64,000 nucleotides of DNA. Origin: JAHFPN01 sp963765745 (GTDB lineage: Bacteria > Pseudomonadota > Alphaproteobacteria > Rhizobiales > Xanthobacteraceae). Numbering within the stretch: the stretch's first letter is position 1; each line of letters opens with the position of its first letter. Location of the stretch: the NCBI GenBank assembly GCA_963765745.1, contig CAVXXM010000001.1, forward strand, positions 62,001 through 126,000, in the 5' to 3' direction. Shown piece by piece: positions 1 through 9,952 of this stretch. The notes beneath the pieces were generated by a model. It did no database searches. It was not told the DNA's origin and saw only the letters and a program-made list of their open reading frames with translations. The translations under genes were made by a program, and so were the position numbers.

Positions 1-1
1 T

Positions 2-202
2 AACCTGCGCAGCATCGACGACATCTTCAACCGTTTCGCGGGCATCTCGGGCTCGGCCTATTTCGTGGGCGGGCTTGGCATGACGGCGCTGACCTGGGCC
101 AATATCGTGGTGGTTCCGATCCGCTCGGGCGTTGGCCTCAGGCTCGGCGCCAATGTCGGCTACATCAAGTTCACGCCGCGGGCGACCTGGAACCCATTCT
201 GA
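2..202 (+). CDS. C-terminal end of EipA/DUF1134-family periplasmic protein (partial)
   Basis: The window opens inside this gene; 66 codons and the stop remain. The visible tail has a glycine-rich stretch (residues about 16-30), then RSGVGLRLGANVGYIKFT and the terminal ATWNPF. This ending is typical of the DUF1134 family, whose Brucella member EipA is a periplasmic beta-barrel-like protein needed for envelope stress resistance. The start, signal peptide and most of the domain lie upstream of the window. The family call rests on the C-terminal signature only. Confidence 0.6.
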   Translation, partial: NLRSIDDIFNRFAGISGSAYFVGGLGMTALTWANIVVVPIRSGVGLRLGANVGYIKFTPRATWNPF

Positions 203-373
203 GCCGAACCCGGGTTTTCGCAACCTGAGGCGGCAAGATACCGGCGGGGCGACCGGAGCCGCCTAATTTCCGCGCCAGATAGGGTTAATGATTGGTTTCT
301 CTGGAAGTCGAGCCGCGTGCGTGGCATGGTAAAAGTTAAGTTCCCGCCCTTTGTTGAGTATTGAGGCCGCGAC

Positions 374-1645
374 ATGATCGAAGTGATCATGTTTTTTGCC
401 CTTGGCTTTCTCGCCGCGAGCCTGATTGCGCTCGTGCTGCTTTCGGCCGTCTGGCACCGCGCCGTCCGGCTGACCACGCGGCGGATCGAAGGCGCGATCC
501 CGGTCTCCATGGCCGAAATCCAGGCGGACAAGGATCAGCTCCGCGCCGAGTTCGCCATGTCCACGCGCCGCCTCGAAGCGAGCGTGGAACAATTGAAGCT
601 CAAGACCACCGATCAGCTCGCCGAGATCGGCCGCAAGACCGACGTGGTCCGCCAATTGAAGTCCGACGTCCAGGAGACGACGGCGTCCGTCACCTCGCTC
701 GAGGCGCAAGAACGGGCGCTGCGCGACAAGCTGCGCGCGACCGAGGAAGAGCTCTCGGCCAAGTCGCGCGAGTTGCATGAAGCCGAGAGTCATCTCTCGA
801 ACAAGCTGAACGAACTCAGCCAGATCAACCGTACGCTTTCCGAGAAATCCATCGAAGCCGATAGCCAGCGCGTCGAGATCGTGGCGCTGGAGACCCAGTG
901 CGGCACGCTCAAGCACCGCGTCGTCGATCTGGAGCGCGACGTGGCGGCGACCGAGGAACGGCTCGCCGATGAACGCGGCGTCGTGGAGCGCACCGCGCGG
1001 ACGCTCGCCGAAGAACGCGAGAAGGTCGAGAACCTCAATCGGCGGCTTGCCGAAACCGAACGGCTGTTGACCGAGGGTCGTGCGGTCGCTGAAAATCTTT
1101 CACGCAACGTCGCAAGCCTGGAAAGCGAAACCCGCCGCCAGGCCGAGATCGTCGCCGAACGCGAGCGCGAGCTCACCGGCATGCGCGCCGAGGCCGCGAA
1201 GTATCGCGAGGAGATGCTGGCGTCGCGTCGCGACGCGGAAAGCGCCGCGCGCGCTTTCAATGCGACCATCGAGACGCTGAAATCCGAGAAAGCCATGCTC
1301 GAAGGTGCGCTCGCCCAGCTGCGCGAGGACCGCAATCGCCTGCAGCAGGAAGTCGCCGCCTACAAGCATCAGGCCGAGACCGCCTGGGCCTCGGAGCGGG
1401 TCGAGAACGCACTCCTGCGCGAGCGCATCAACGACATCGCCGCCGAAGTAACGCGAATGACCGCAACGCTGGAGGGCCCCGGCTCCTCGATCAACCAGAT
1501 TCTCGATAAGGCCCCGGCCACTCCTCGACAGAACGGCGGTCCCGGCCGCACGCCGGTTCTGGCGGAGACCGCTCAGGCCGGCGGCACCCGCCTGTCGCTC
1601 GCCGACCGTATCCGTGCGCTGCAGAGCCGTTCCGGCCGCGGCTGA
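374..1645 (+). CDS. Membrane-anchored coiled-coil protein, function unknown
   Basis: The 423-residue product begins with one hydrophobic helix (about residues 4-26). A very long heptad-rich, Glu/Arg/Ala-rich segment follows (about residues 45-370), then a Pro/Gly-rich tail. It should be an inner-membrane protein with a rod-like coiled coil. I recognise no catalytic motif. The start is an ATG 8 bases after a GAGG-like ribosome site. Such proteins are often annotated by chance similarity to chromosome-segregation ATPases, but there is no Walker motif here, so that label would be wrong. It has no operon partner: the upstream gap is 171 bases. Confidence 0.7.
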   Translation: MIEVIMFFALGFLAASLIALVLLSAVWHRAVRLTTRRIEGAIPVSMAEIQADKDQLRAEFAMSTRRLEASVEQLKLKTTDQLAEIGRKTDVVRQLKSDVQETTASVTSLEAQERALRDKLRATEEELSAKSRELHEAESHLSNKLNELSQINRTLSEKSIEADSQRVEIVALETQCGTLKHRVVDLERDVAATEERLADERGVVERTARTLAEEREKVENLNRRLAETERLLTEGRAVAENLSRNVASLESETRRQAEIVAERERELTGMRAEAAKYREEMLASRRDAESAARAFNATIETLKSEKAMLEGALAQLREDRNRLQQEVAAYKHQAETAWASERVENALLRERINDIAAEVTRMTATLEGPGSSINQILDKAPATPRQNGGPGRTPVLAETAQAGGTRLSLADRIRALQSRSGRG

Positions 1646-1696
1646 CATAGCGCTCAATCCCCGTGAATTCGGCAATTTAGGGAACAGCGGGCTCGC

Positions 1697-3237
1697 ATGA
1701 CCGCGCATCCGCATTGGCAGCCGCGCATCGAGGACGAGGCGCTCCTGCGCGGGCGCGGGCGTTTCATGGATGATGCTGCCCTGCCCGGCCAATGCGTCGG
1801 CGTGTTCGTGCGCTCGCCGCACGCGCACGCCCGCATCCGCAAGCTCGATATCGAGGGCGCGCGCGGCTTGCCCGGCGTGCTCGCGGTGCTGACCGCCGCG
1901 GACATGGAAAAGGCCGGCGTCGGCAACGTGTCGCGCTGCCCGCCGCTCCCCGGCAAGGGCGGCAAGCCGCTGCATGTTCCGTTCCGGCCGGCGCTCGCCG
2001 GCGAGCGGGTGATGCACGTGGGCCAGGCCGTGGCGCTCGTGGTGGCGGAGACCCTGCTCGCGGCGCTGGATGCGGCCGAGCGGATCGTGGTCGAATACGA
2101 GGAGCTTGCCGCGGCGGTGGACGTGCGCGCGGCGATGGCGCCCGGAGCGCCGCAGCTGTGGCCGGAGGCTCCCGGCAACATCGCCGTAGACTGGCCGGGC
2201 TTCAAGGAAGACGAGGCCAATGCGCGCGAGATCGAGCGAATCATCGCGTCGGCGCCGCACGTCGCGCGCATCGGCGTGGTCAACCAGCGCGTCGCCATCG
2301 CCAGCCTGGAGCCGCGCGGCGCGACCGCGAGCTATGACAAGGCCACGGACACCTATCTCTTGCGCTCCTGCTCCCAGGGCGCGGGCACGCAACATGCGCA
2401 GCTCATCGAAGTCATGGGCTGGAGCAGCGAGAAGCTGCGGCTGGTCACCGAGGACGTGGGCGGCGCGTTCGGCATGAAGACGCCGGCCTATCCGGAATAT
2501 CCGGCGCTGCTGGTCGCCGCCCGCACGGTCGGCCGGCCGGTGCACTGGATGTCGACGCGCTCGGAGGCGTTCCAGAGCGACAACCAGGCGCGCGACACCT
2601 TCACCGAAGCCGAGCTCGCGCTCGACAAGGAGGGCCGCATCCTGGCGCTGCGCGCGAAACACACGGCAAGCGTGGGCGCACTGCTCTCCGCCGTCGGCGC
2701 GCAGATTTCGACCGCGAGCTTCGCCCGCTGCCTGCCGACGGTCTATGCGATTCCGAAGATCGCCGTGGAGGCGGTTTGCGTCTTCACCAACACGGTGCCG
2801 ATCGGGCCCTATCGCGGCGCCGGGCGGCCCGAGGCGAATTACATGATGGAGCGGCTGATCGACGAGGCCGCGCATGTCACCGGTATCGACCGCGTGAGCA
2901 TTCGCCGGAAGAATTTCATCCCGCCCTCGGCCATGCCATACAAGACCGCGGTCGGCACGACGTTCGACAGCGGTGAATTCGAGACCATCCTCGACAAGGC
3001 GCTGAAGCTTTCCGGCTTCGCCAAGTTCGAGCAGCGCCGGAAGCAAGCCGCCAAGCGCGGCAAGCTGCGCGGCCTCGGCATTTCCTGTTTCCTCGAACAC
3101 TCCGGGGCACAGCCGAAGGAAAGCGCCGCCATCGCTTTCCCCGGTGGCCAGGCGCTGACGGTAGCGCTCGGCATGCAATCGACCGGACAAGGCCACGCCA
3201 CAGTGTTCTCGCGCCTGCTCGCAGAGAAACTCGGGAT
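1697..3237 (+). CDS. CoxL/xanthine dehydrogenase-family molybdopterin-binding subunit, 3'-truncated
   Basis: This is the large molybdenum-cofactor subunit of an aerobic CO dehydrogenase/xanthine dehydrogenase-type hydroxylase. It shows the N-terminal hammerhead domain (GRGRFMDDAALPGQ at about 18-31; SPHAHARI), then the cofactor-binding domain with EDVGGAFGMK (about residue 255) and PIGPYRGAGRPEANYMMERL (about 370). Family members are about 760-790 residues. Here recognisable sequence stops after residue 514 (LLAEKLGI), followed by six unrelated residues and a stop contributed by the neighbouring antisense gene. The medium and small subunits are not nearby. The abrupt loss coincides with the junction at 3237, so truncation by misassembly is more likely than a real short protein. 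Confidence 0.75.
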
Positions 3238-4190
3238 TAATCGAGCTTGCCGGCCATGATGAACAGCGGACAGGAAATGCGCTCCGCAACTCCCTTCAGG
3301 GAGAGCGTCGCCGCGTGCCGCTTCGCCTCTTCCATCGTCTTGCAATGGCTGCGCACGCGGAAGGCCTCCTTCGTCAGTTCCGGCAAACCCTCCCACGCTT
3401 CGGCCCAGTCATAGGGCCCGGCGAGCGCGATGCAGGCCTTTATCCGCTTCTCGAACGCCGCCGCGCGCGGCGCGAAATAGCCGCCCAAGCTCACGCCCCA
3501 TAGGCCGATGCGCGCGGCGTCGAGATCGCGCCGCATCTCGACGAAATCGACGACCGCCTTCACCGCCACTTCGTAATCGCCGCGGATCGGGAAGTCGTAT
3601 TCGCCCTCGCCCTGGCCTGGACCGTCGAACACCAGCGTCGCGATGCCGCGCGCGAGGAACGGCTCCTCGTAGGCGGCGGTTTCTTCCTTCGCGAATCGAG
3701 GCCGCACGCCATGACCAGCACGGGCGGCCGCGCGACGCCCGCGGGGCGCGCAGGATCCCGTATAAATGCTTGCCCTCGATAGGGAATTTCGACGCGCTCG
3801 CCGGGCGGCTCGAGATGCGGCAGCGCGAGGCGGCGGCACTCGACCGCCTTCATGTGCGCGGCTTTCATCTGCGCAAGATCGTGCACGAAGACGAACTTGG
3901 CGAAGTGATAATAGACGCCGGCGCGCTGCAGGTGCTCGCCGGCGCTGAGGAAATGCTTCTGCGCGAGCGTCTCGCGGCCGATCGCCTCGTGGATCGCCGC
4001 GCGCGCGGACCAGGCCCGGCACCAATCGTCCCACGACGCGATCGCCAGCCGTGACTTCCTCGAAGTCGGTGAGCGCGACGCCGTTCGGCACGAAACGCGG
4101 CGCCCAATGGGCGATCGCCGAGCGGACGCGCGCGTCCGGTTGCTTCACCTGCGTCTTGTCAATGTCGTAGCTCCGTTTGCGAGGGCTCAA
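3237..4190 (-). pseudogene. Alpha/beta hydrolase, frameshifted and 3'-truncated
   Basis: Pieced together across frames, the product resembles the larger alpha/beta hydrolases related to 2,6-dihydroxypseudooxynicotine hydrolase. It has an N-terminal helical part (MSPRKRSYDIDKTQ...), then VLVMACGLDS, LVFDGPGQGEGEYD and a nucleophile elbow GVSLGG. Several indels break the frame between about 3680 and 4060. The C-terminus ends at FIMAGKLD, before the expected acid and histidine region, exactly at the junction with the truncated CoxL gene. Its TTG start overlaps the permease stop (TTGA), suggesting translation with the transporter. It may supply or process that transporter's substrate, which is inference. 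Confidence 0.6.
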
Positions 4191-5010
4191 TCGCCCGGCC
4201 TCGTCGCGCCGGTACCAGGGCAGGAATCGCGTGCCGTCGCCTTGGCGAGCGCGAACTCGAACAGGACGCCGGCGACGGCAAGCATGCGCGACCGCGACGA
4301 ACGCTTCGTTGTGGCTGGAAGGTGCGCGCGTGGAACAGGATGTAAAAGCCGAGCCCGGGGATCGCCGCGAAGAATTCGGCCACCACGGCGCCGATCAGCG
4401 CGCGCCCGGCGGCGAGCCGCAGGCCGGCGAGCAGATACGGCACCGACGACGGCAGGATCACGTCGAACAGCCGCGACCAGCCGCGAGCCGCGGAACGAGC
4501 GCGACACCTCGATGATATTCCGGCGGCACCGAGCGCGCGCCGTCGGAGACATTGACGACGATCGAGAAGAACGCCGCGAACACCACGGTCGCCAGCCGCG
4601 CGTCGCCGGTGTAGCCGAACCACAGCGTGAGCAGCGGCAGGATCGCCACCATCGGCATGGCGAACAGGCCGCTGACGTAGAGCGCAAGCAACCGCTCGAC
4701 GAACGGGATGCGGCCGATCGCGACGCCGACGACCGTGCCGACGACGAACGCGATCGCGAGTCCCTGCACCACCGCGCCGAGCGTCGCGCCGGCGGCCTGC
4801 CCAGAAGCGCGGGTTGGTGATGACTTTCGGGAAACACGGCGACGATGCCGCTCGGCCGCGCCACGAAGGCCGGCGCCCAGAGCCGCACGGCGATTTCCCA
4901 CACCAGCAGGATCGCGATGCCGGCGAGAATGCGCACGCAGCGCGTCGACGCTGGTCAGCGACGCGCGCAGCGGCCGCGGCGGCGCGTGCGTCGAGCGCGA
5001 CGTCGCTCAT
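4187..5010 (-). pseudogene. ABC transporter permease, NitT/TauT (SsuC) type, frameshifted
   Basis: Reconstructed from several frames, this is a SsuC-like inner-membrane permease. Visible segments include an N-terminal helix (ILAGIAILLVWEIAVRLW), YVSGLFAMPMVAILPLLTLWFG, VVFAAFFSIVVNVSDGARSV (the start of the EAA loop that contacts the ATPase) and the C-terminal AEFFAAIPGLGFYIL. At least five indels interrupt it. The ATG lies inside the ATGA overlap with the upstream permease stop, typical of a tight operon. The family is clear; the substrate cannot be read from the sequence. The damage is more consistent with poor base calling than with gene decay. Confidence 0.65.
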
Positions 5011-5801
5011 CGCGTCAAGCCCCCGCCAGGCGGCGAAGCGGTTCTCCAGCGCGCGGCCGAGCGACATCAGCGCGACGCCGAGAATGGTGATCACGAGGAT
5101 CGCGGCATAGAGGCCGGGCGTGTCGAAATCCTGGCCGCTGCGCATGATCAGCGAGCCCGATGCCGCTGCCGACAGGAAGAATTCCGCCGGCGACCATGCC
5201 GACGAGCCCGCGGCCGATGGCCTGGCGGATGCCGGTCATGCGCGAAGGGCAGCGTGTAGGGGATCGAGCACGTCGCGCCAGATCGCCCATTCGCTCGAGC
5301 GGAACGAGTGCGCGACCTCGAGCAGTCTCGGGCTTGAGGCTGCGCGCGCCTTCGACGGTGTTGTAGAGGATCGGAAAGACCGCGAACAGGAACACCACCA
5401 GCGCCTTGGGCGCGAAGCCGAAGCCCATCATCGACAGGATGAACGGGATCAGCGCCACCATCGGCGTCGCGTAGAGCACCATGATGTAGTTCTCGAGCGC
5501 GACGCGCAGCAGCCGCACGCGCGCGAGCAGCAGGCCGATGCAGCGACGCCGACGACGATCGCGCGAGCCGAGCCCGGTGACGAACAGACCAGCAGCGAGC
5601 TCGCCAGCGCGTCGCCGAGCACGCCGTTGACGCGTCATACTCATAGATGCGCGCCAGCGTGCGCGGTGAAGCGACGCGCAGGAACGCCGGCTTGGTGCAG
5701 ACGGCGCCGAGCTGCCAGAGCGCGGCGCCGAGCGCTGAGCGCGCACGGCATCAGGTGGCGTAGCGCTGACCAGCCTGCGCCAACCGGCCTGATTCGTTCA
5801 T
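5008..5801 (-). pseudogene. ABC transporter permease, NitT/TauT type, frameshifted
   Basis: This is the second permease of the operon. It retains clear pieces: LENYIMVLYATPMVALIPFI, LVVFLFAVFPILYNTVEGAR (EAA-loop region) and MTGIRQAIGRGLVGMVAGG. It starts at ATG 5801 (MNESGRL) and ends in an ATGA overlap with the next permease. Multiple indels, mainly near 5240-5340 and 5540-5760, break the frame. Paired non-identical permeases with one solute-binding protein and one ATPase indicate a heteromeric importer of the nitrate/sulfonate/taurine or pyrimidine-precursor class. Confidence 0.65.
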
Positions 5802-5827
5802 CCGCCGGTCAGCCGGATACGCGGCGC

Positions 5828-6878
5828 TCAGTTGGTCTTCGCGTTCACCAGCTTGATGCGCGTCGTCATAGACAGCGAGGTATTGGCAAAGCGCGTCATA
5901 GGCCACCGGCATCGCGTCCGGGCGGATGCCGCCGACGCGCTTCTGCGCCGTCGATGATCACCTCGATATTCTTCTGCGGCAGGCCCGTCGCTGTCCTTCG
6001 GCCAGAAATCCATCTTGACGTATTCCTGCGATGCGCCCACTTGGCTTCATCGACGCTGCGGCCGGTCGGCGCCGCGGCCTTGCGCCACGCGTGTCGGCAT
6101 TCTTCGGGTCGCGGATGAAGCGCTCGGCTTCGATCAGCGCCGCCAGCACGCGCACGTAGCGCGTCGCGGTTCTCGGCCACGCGCTTCTGCGGTCGTCGAC
6201 CAGCGCCATATAGTGGTTGATCTTGAGCACGTCGTTGATGTCGACGACGATGGTGACCTTCTTCTTCGACTTCGCGCTCGATGATCGGCACGTCGTCGAT
6301 ATGCAGCACGCCGAGCTTGAGCTGCCCGGAAATCATCGCCGTGCGCGACGTTGGTAGCTGAGCGCCACCTGCTGCATGTCCTCGGCCTTGCAGGTTGCAT
6401 TGGCGCAGCATCTGCGTCGAGCGCGATCGAGCGCGCGCCGCCGAGCGAATCGACGCCGACCGGCAGGCCTTTCATCTGCTCGCACTTGGTCTTGGTCGGA
6501 TCGATCGAGCCGATCAGCCAATCGGGCTGCTCGTGGCCGTAGATGCGCGACGAGGTCGACGTCCGGATTGTTCGAGATCATGTTGACGATCAGCGGCGAG
6601 GGCGACAGCGAAAGCTCGATGTCGCCCGAGCGCCACCGCGCGCGCCGCGGCGGCGCCGCTATCGAACGGCCGCAGCGTGACGTTGACGCCGTACTTCTCG
6701 AACAACTTCTCCTGCTCGCGCCACATAGGCCTGCACCGTCGACGAACACCGGCGGAATGCCGGGCAGGCCGAAGCGTCAGCGTCGGTCGCTGCTGCGCGC
6801 ATGCGGGCCGGCAACGCCGCCGAGCGCCGCGGTCAGCGCAAGCGCCGCGAAGCAATGAGTGCGGCGTAAATGTTTCAT
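5828..6878 (-). pseudogene. ABC transporter substrate-binding protein, SsuA/THI5-like, frameshifted
   Basis: The reconstructed product has a signal peptide (MKHLRRTHCFAALALTAALG) followed by a type 2 periplasmic binding fold: EKLFEKYGVNVTLRPFDSG, LSLSPSPLIVNMISNNPDVD, GLPVGVDSLGGARSIALD and LAALIEAERFIRDPKNADT. This matches NMT1/SsuA-type binding proteins of NitT/TauT importers. The start at 6878 is chosen because GGGAGG sits six bases upstream; an ATG at 6882 in another frame gives no signal peptide. At least eight single-base indels occur, for example a C inserted into GCGATC near 6549. Confidence 0.65.
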
Positions 6879-6937
6879 GCATATCCTCCCGTTCGTTCGT
6901 TTCGTTCGTTGATCCAAGCCTAGCATTGTACCGCCGC

Positions 6938-7792
6938 TCAACGCTGCAATGCGAATTCCGCCGCTCGCGCCTCATCCATCAGCGTCGACCAGACATGCTC
7001 CCGCAGCGCGGCAAAGCGCGGGATGCGACAGCGTCGCGCGGTCGCGCGGATGCGGCAAATCGACCGTCGATCGACCTCGAACACGCTGGCCGGGCGGCCC
7101 TTGAGCACCACCACGCGGTCGCCCATCAGCACCGCCTCCTCGATCGAATGGGTGACGAACACCATGCGTGGTCGGGCGCATCTGCCAGATGCGCAGCAGC
7201 TCGAACTGCAGGATTTCGCGGGTCTGCGCGTCGACGGCGGCGAACGGCTCGTCCATCAGCAGCACGCGCGGCTCGATGGCGAGCGCGCGCGCCAGCCCGC
7301 AGCGCTGCTGCATGCCGCCGGAGAGCTGATAGGGATAGGCGTTCTCGAAGCCGGCGAGGCCGACGAGCTTGATGAAGTGCGGCACGCGCTCGCGCGATCT
7401 CGGCCTTCGACACGCCGGCGAGCTTGCAGCCCATAGGCGACGTTGGCGAACACGGTCTTCCACGGAAACAGGCCGAAGTGCTGGAACACCATGGCGATGC
7501 CGGCGCAGCGGCGCCGTCGACCGCGCTCGCCTTCGACCGTGATCTCGCCGCGCGAGGGCGCGATCAGGCCGTCGATGCAGCGCAGCAGCGTGGTCTTGCC
7601 GCAGCCCGAAGGGCCGACGATGGCGACGATCTCGCGGTCGCCGACGTCGAGATCGATGTCGCGGAAGACTTCGAGCGCGCCGTAATGCTTGCCGAGGCCC
7701 TCGACGCGGATACGCGGCTCTGGTGCCCGCCTTCGCGACTGAGGCCGTAGGCGGCGTCACGTTCACCTTCTGCTCCGCGGTTGACCGGCCAT
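6938..7792 (-). pseudogene. ABC transporter ATP-binding protein, NitT/TauT (SsuB) type, frameshifted
   Basis: Fragments in three frames give a complete ABC ATPase: RIRVEGLGKHYGALEVFRDI, Walker A GPSGCGKTTLL (about 7590-7620), VFQHFGLFPWKTVFANVAYG (Q-loop), signature LSGGMQQR, Walker B LLMDEPFAAVD and the H-loop FVTHSIEEAVLMGDRVVVL. It is the first gene of the minus-strand operon ATPase, binding protein, permease, permease, hydrolase. Indels occur about every 80-100 bases, as in the rest of the block. The start is uncertain; an ATG at 7792 is the most upstream candidate. The error-rich block ends here, since the next gene is intact. Confidence 0.65.
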
Positions 7793-7836
7793 GTTGGCGT
7801 AACGCTGGAGGCGGATCAACGGCTGGCAGCGATCGC

Positions 7837-8823
7837 TCAGCGATAGAGCGCCTTCATGGCGCCTTCCGGATAGCGAAGGCCGGAAGCGGCGCCGGGCGGG
7901 ATGGCCGCGGAAATGCGCGCGACTTCCTGCGGCGACAGCTTCACATCGAGCGCGCCGAGATTCTCCTCGACCCGTTCCTTGCGCTTGGTGCCGGGAATCG
8001 GGATCACGTCGGGGCCCTGCGCCAGCAGCCAGGCGAGCACGAGCTGGGCCGGGGTGCAGCCCTTATCCTTGGCGATCGCTTCGACGCGCTTGGCAAGCTC
8101 GCGGTTCTTGGCGAAATGCTCGCCCTGGAAGCGCGGATGATCGGCACGGCGGTCGTTCTTGATGTCGTCGGCGCTGTTGAGCGAGCCGGTGAGAAAGCTG
8201 CGGCCGAGCGGGGCATAGGCCACGAAGGAAATCCCTAGTTCGCGCGTCACCGCGCGGGTCTCTTCGGCTTCGACGCGATAGAGGACGGAGAACTCGGTCT
8301 GCACCGCGGCGATCGGGTGCACCTTGTGGGCGCGGCGGATGGTGTCCGGGTGGGCTTCGGACAAGCCGAGCGCACGGACCTTGCCCTGCTTCACGAACTC
8401 GGCCATGGCGCCGACCGTGTCCTCGATCGGCACCGTCGTATCGACGCGATGCTGGTAATAGAGATCGATGGTCTCGACGCCGAGCCGCTTCAGGCTCGCC
8501 TCGCAGGCCTGGCGCACGTATTCGGGGCTGCCGGCGACGCCCTTGGGGCCGAGATTGCCGAACTTGGTGGCGAGCACGACCTGGTCGCGGCGGCCCTTGA
8601 TGGCGCGGCCGACCAGCTCTTCGTTCTGGCCGTTGCCATAGGCGTCGGCGCTGTCGAGGAAATTGATGCCGCGATCGAGCGCGTAGTGGATCACGGCGGT
8701 CGAAGCCGCGTCGTCGCTCTGGCCATAGATGCCGGACATCGACATGCAGCCCAGCCCGATCGCGGAAACCTTGATCCCGCTCTTGCCCAGCGTCCGCATC
8801 TCGACGGCTTTCCGTTCGACCAT
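7837..8823 (-). CDS. Aldo/keto reductase
   Basis: An intact 328-residue NAD(P)H-dependent oxidoreductase of the AKR superfamily, tas/YajO-like in length. The catalytic tetrad is visible: D57 and Y62 in FLDSADAYGNGQNEELVG, K87 in LATKFG and H125 in YYQHRVD. The C-terminal cofactor loop PIPGTKRKERVEENLGAL follows. It is a cytoplasmic (beta/alpha)8 barrel reducing aldehydes or ketones. It lies downstream of the CMD and DoxX genes on the same strand, so it may belong to the aromatic region, but an 82-base gap separates it and the substrate is unknown. Confidence 0.85.
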   Translation of the reverse strand: MVERKAVEMRTLGKSGIKVSAIGLGCMSMSGIYGQSDDAASTAVIHYALDRGINFLDSADAYGNGQNEELVGRAIKGRRDQVVLATKFGNLGPKGVAGSPEYVRQACEASLKRLGVETIDLYYQHRVDTTVPIEDTVGAMAEFVKQGKVRALGLSEAHPDTIRRAHKVHPIAAVQTEFSVLYRVEAEETRAVTRELGISFVAYAPLGRSFLTGSLNSADDIKNDRRADHPRFQGEHFAKNRELAKRVEAIAKDKGCTPAQLVLAWLLAQGPDVIPIPGTKRKERVEENLGALDVKLSPQEVARISAAIPPGAASGLRYPEGAMKALYR

Positions 8824-8905
8824 GGCTTTACTCCCTGTGCGCTTTTTCGAGCGTCACGAGTAAGCGGCCAGCCTGCCAGATGCAAGTCTGGTGAAGGCGG
8901 CAGCT

Positions 8906-9502
8906 TTACCGCCGGTGTGGGCCCGGCGACCAGCCGTGGGACGCGAGATGCTTCTCGCCCACCGCCATGGGCTCGTCTTCGAGCGGCGTCGCCATCGTCG
9001 TGTTCCAGCGATTGACGAAGCCGGTGGCGGCGATGGCGGCCACGATCTCGACGATCTGCTCCTCGGTCCAATGCTTGCGCAGCTCGGCGAACATCGCGTC
9101 GGTGACGGCATTGGGGATCGCACTCGCCGCAGCGGCGAGATCGAGCGCCGCCCGCTCGGCCGGGCTGAATAGAGAGCTCGACTTATAGTCGCGCACGGCG
9201 GCGAGCTTCTTCTCGTCGATGCCGAAATGCATGGCCGCGCTCGCGGTATGCGCCATCGAGTAGGGATCGCGCGCGGCCGTGCTCGCGACGTGGCCGATCA
9301 GGCGCTTGAAGCCGCGGTCGACTTTGCTGTCCGGCCCCCAGATCGCGCCCTGCAGCGCGACGAAGGCCCGCACCAGCGCGGGCCGGCGCTGCATGGTGAG
9401 CACGCTGTTCGGCACGAAGCCGAGCGACTTCAGGAACGAGTCGAATTCCGGCTTCAGTTCCGGCGAATGTTCCGGCGGCAGCGGGGCGAGCCGCGGCGGC
9501 AT
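8906..9502 (-). CDS. Carboxymuconolactone decarboxylase (CMD)-family protein lacking the CxxC motif
   Basis: The 198-residue product fits the AhpD/CMD helical fold (LKSLGFVPNSVLTMQRRPAL at about 27-46; KRLIGHVASTAARDPYSMAHT near 85-106). Peroxidase-active members have a CxxC pair in the second segment. Here that position reads DPYSMAHT, with no cysteine, although the histidine is kept. A thiol peroxidase role is therefore unlikely; a lyase-like, structural or detoxification role is possible. It lies 7 bases downstream of the DoxX gene on the same strand, within the run from the HpaB-like gene. Confidence 0.7.
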   Translation of the reverse strand: MPPRLAPLPPEHSPELKPEFDSFLKSLGFVPNSVLTMQRRPALVRAFVALQGAIWGPDSKVDRGFKRLIGHVASTAARDPYSMAHTASAAMHFGIDEKKLAAVRDYKSSSLFSPAERAALDLAAAASAIPNAVTDAMFAELRKHWTEEQIVEIVAAIAATGFVNRWNTTMATPLEDEPMAVGEKHLASHGWSPGPHRR

Positions 9503-9509
9503 GCGCGCC

Positions 9510-9905
9510 TCAGCGCACGTTCTGCAAGAGCAGGAGCAGGCCGCCGACGATGGCGATGTTGGACATGAAGCCGTTCTGCATGCCGATCCGCTTCATCGGA
9601 TCGTCCATCTGCCAGAAGCGCAGCAGCAGCGCGGTCGCCAGCACGGTGAACGCGATCAGGCACAGCACGCCGATCGCCGGAAGCCAGTTCGCAAGCAGCA
9701 GCGCGCAGCCGCCGAACTGGAGCGCGATCCCGGCCCAGAAGGCGACCGCCGGCATCGGCGTCCCGGAGAGCGTCAGGCGCTTGATGTGGTCCTCGATGTG
9801 GAATTTCGAGAGATTGCGGACGCCGACGATCACGAAGAACGCGACGATCAACATGCGCCCGGCGGTATCGAGCCATGACGCGTCGTTGAAATAGAGGCCT
9901 TGCAT
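9510..9905 (-). CDS. DoxX-family membrane protein
   Basis: A 131-residue protein with four predicted transmembrane helices (about residues 15-33, 52-75, 79-96, 110-129), matching the small DoxX/DoxD-like family. Members are often encoded beside oxidoreductases and thiol-redox genes; their exact biochemical role is unsettled. The ATG at 9905 was chosen because it begins the family-like MQGLYFNDASW segment. An apparent fusion to the upstream genes in this frame is a coincidental open frame. It lies between two CMD-family genes. Confidence 0.75.
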   Translation of the reverse strand: MQGLYFNDASWLDTAGRMLIVAFFVIVGVRNLSKFHIEDHIKRLTLSGTPMPAVAFWAGIALQFGGCALLLANWLPAIGVLCLIAFTVLATALLLRFWQMDDPMKRIGMQNGFMSNIAIVGGLLLLLQNVR

Positions 9906-9952
9906 GTTTTCCCCGCCCCGTTCTTGTTTCTTGATCGACGGCCCGTTCGCGA

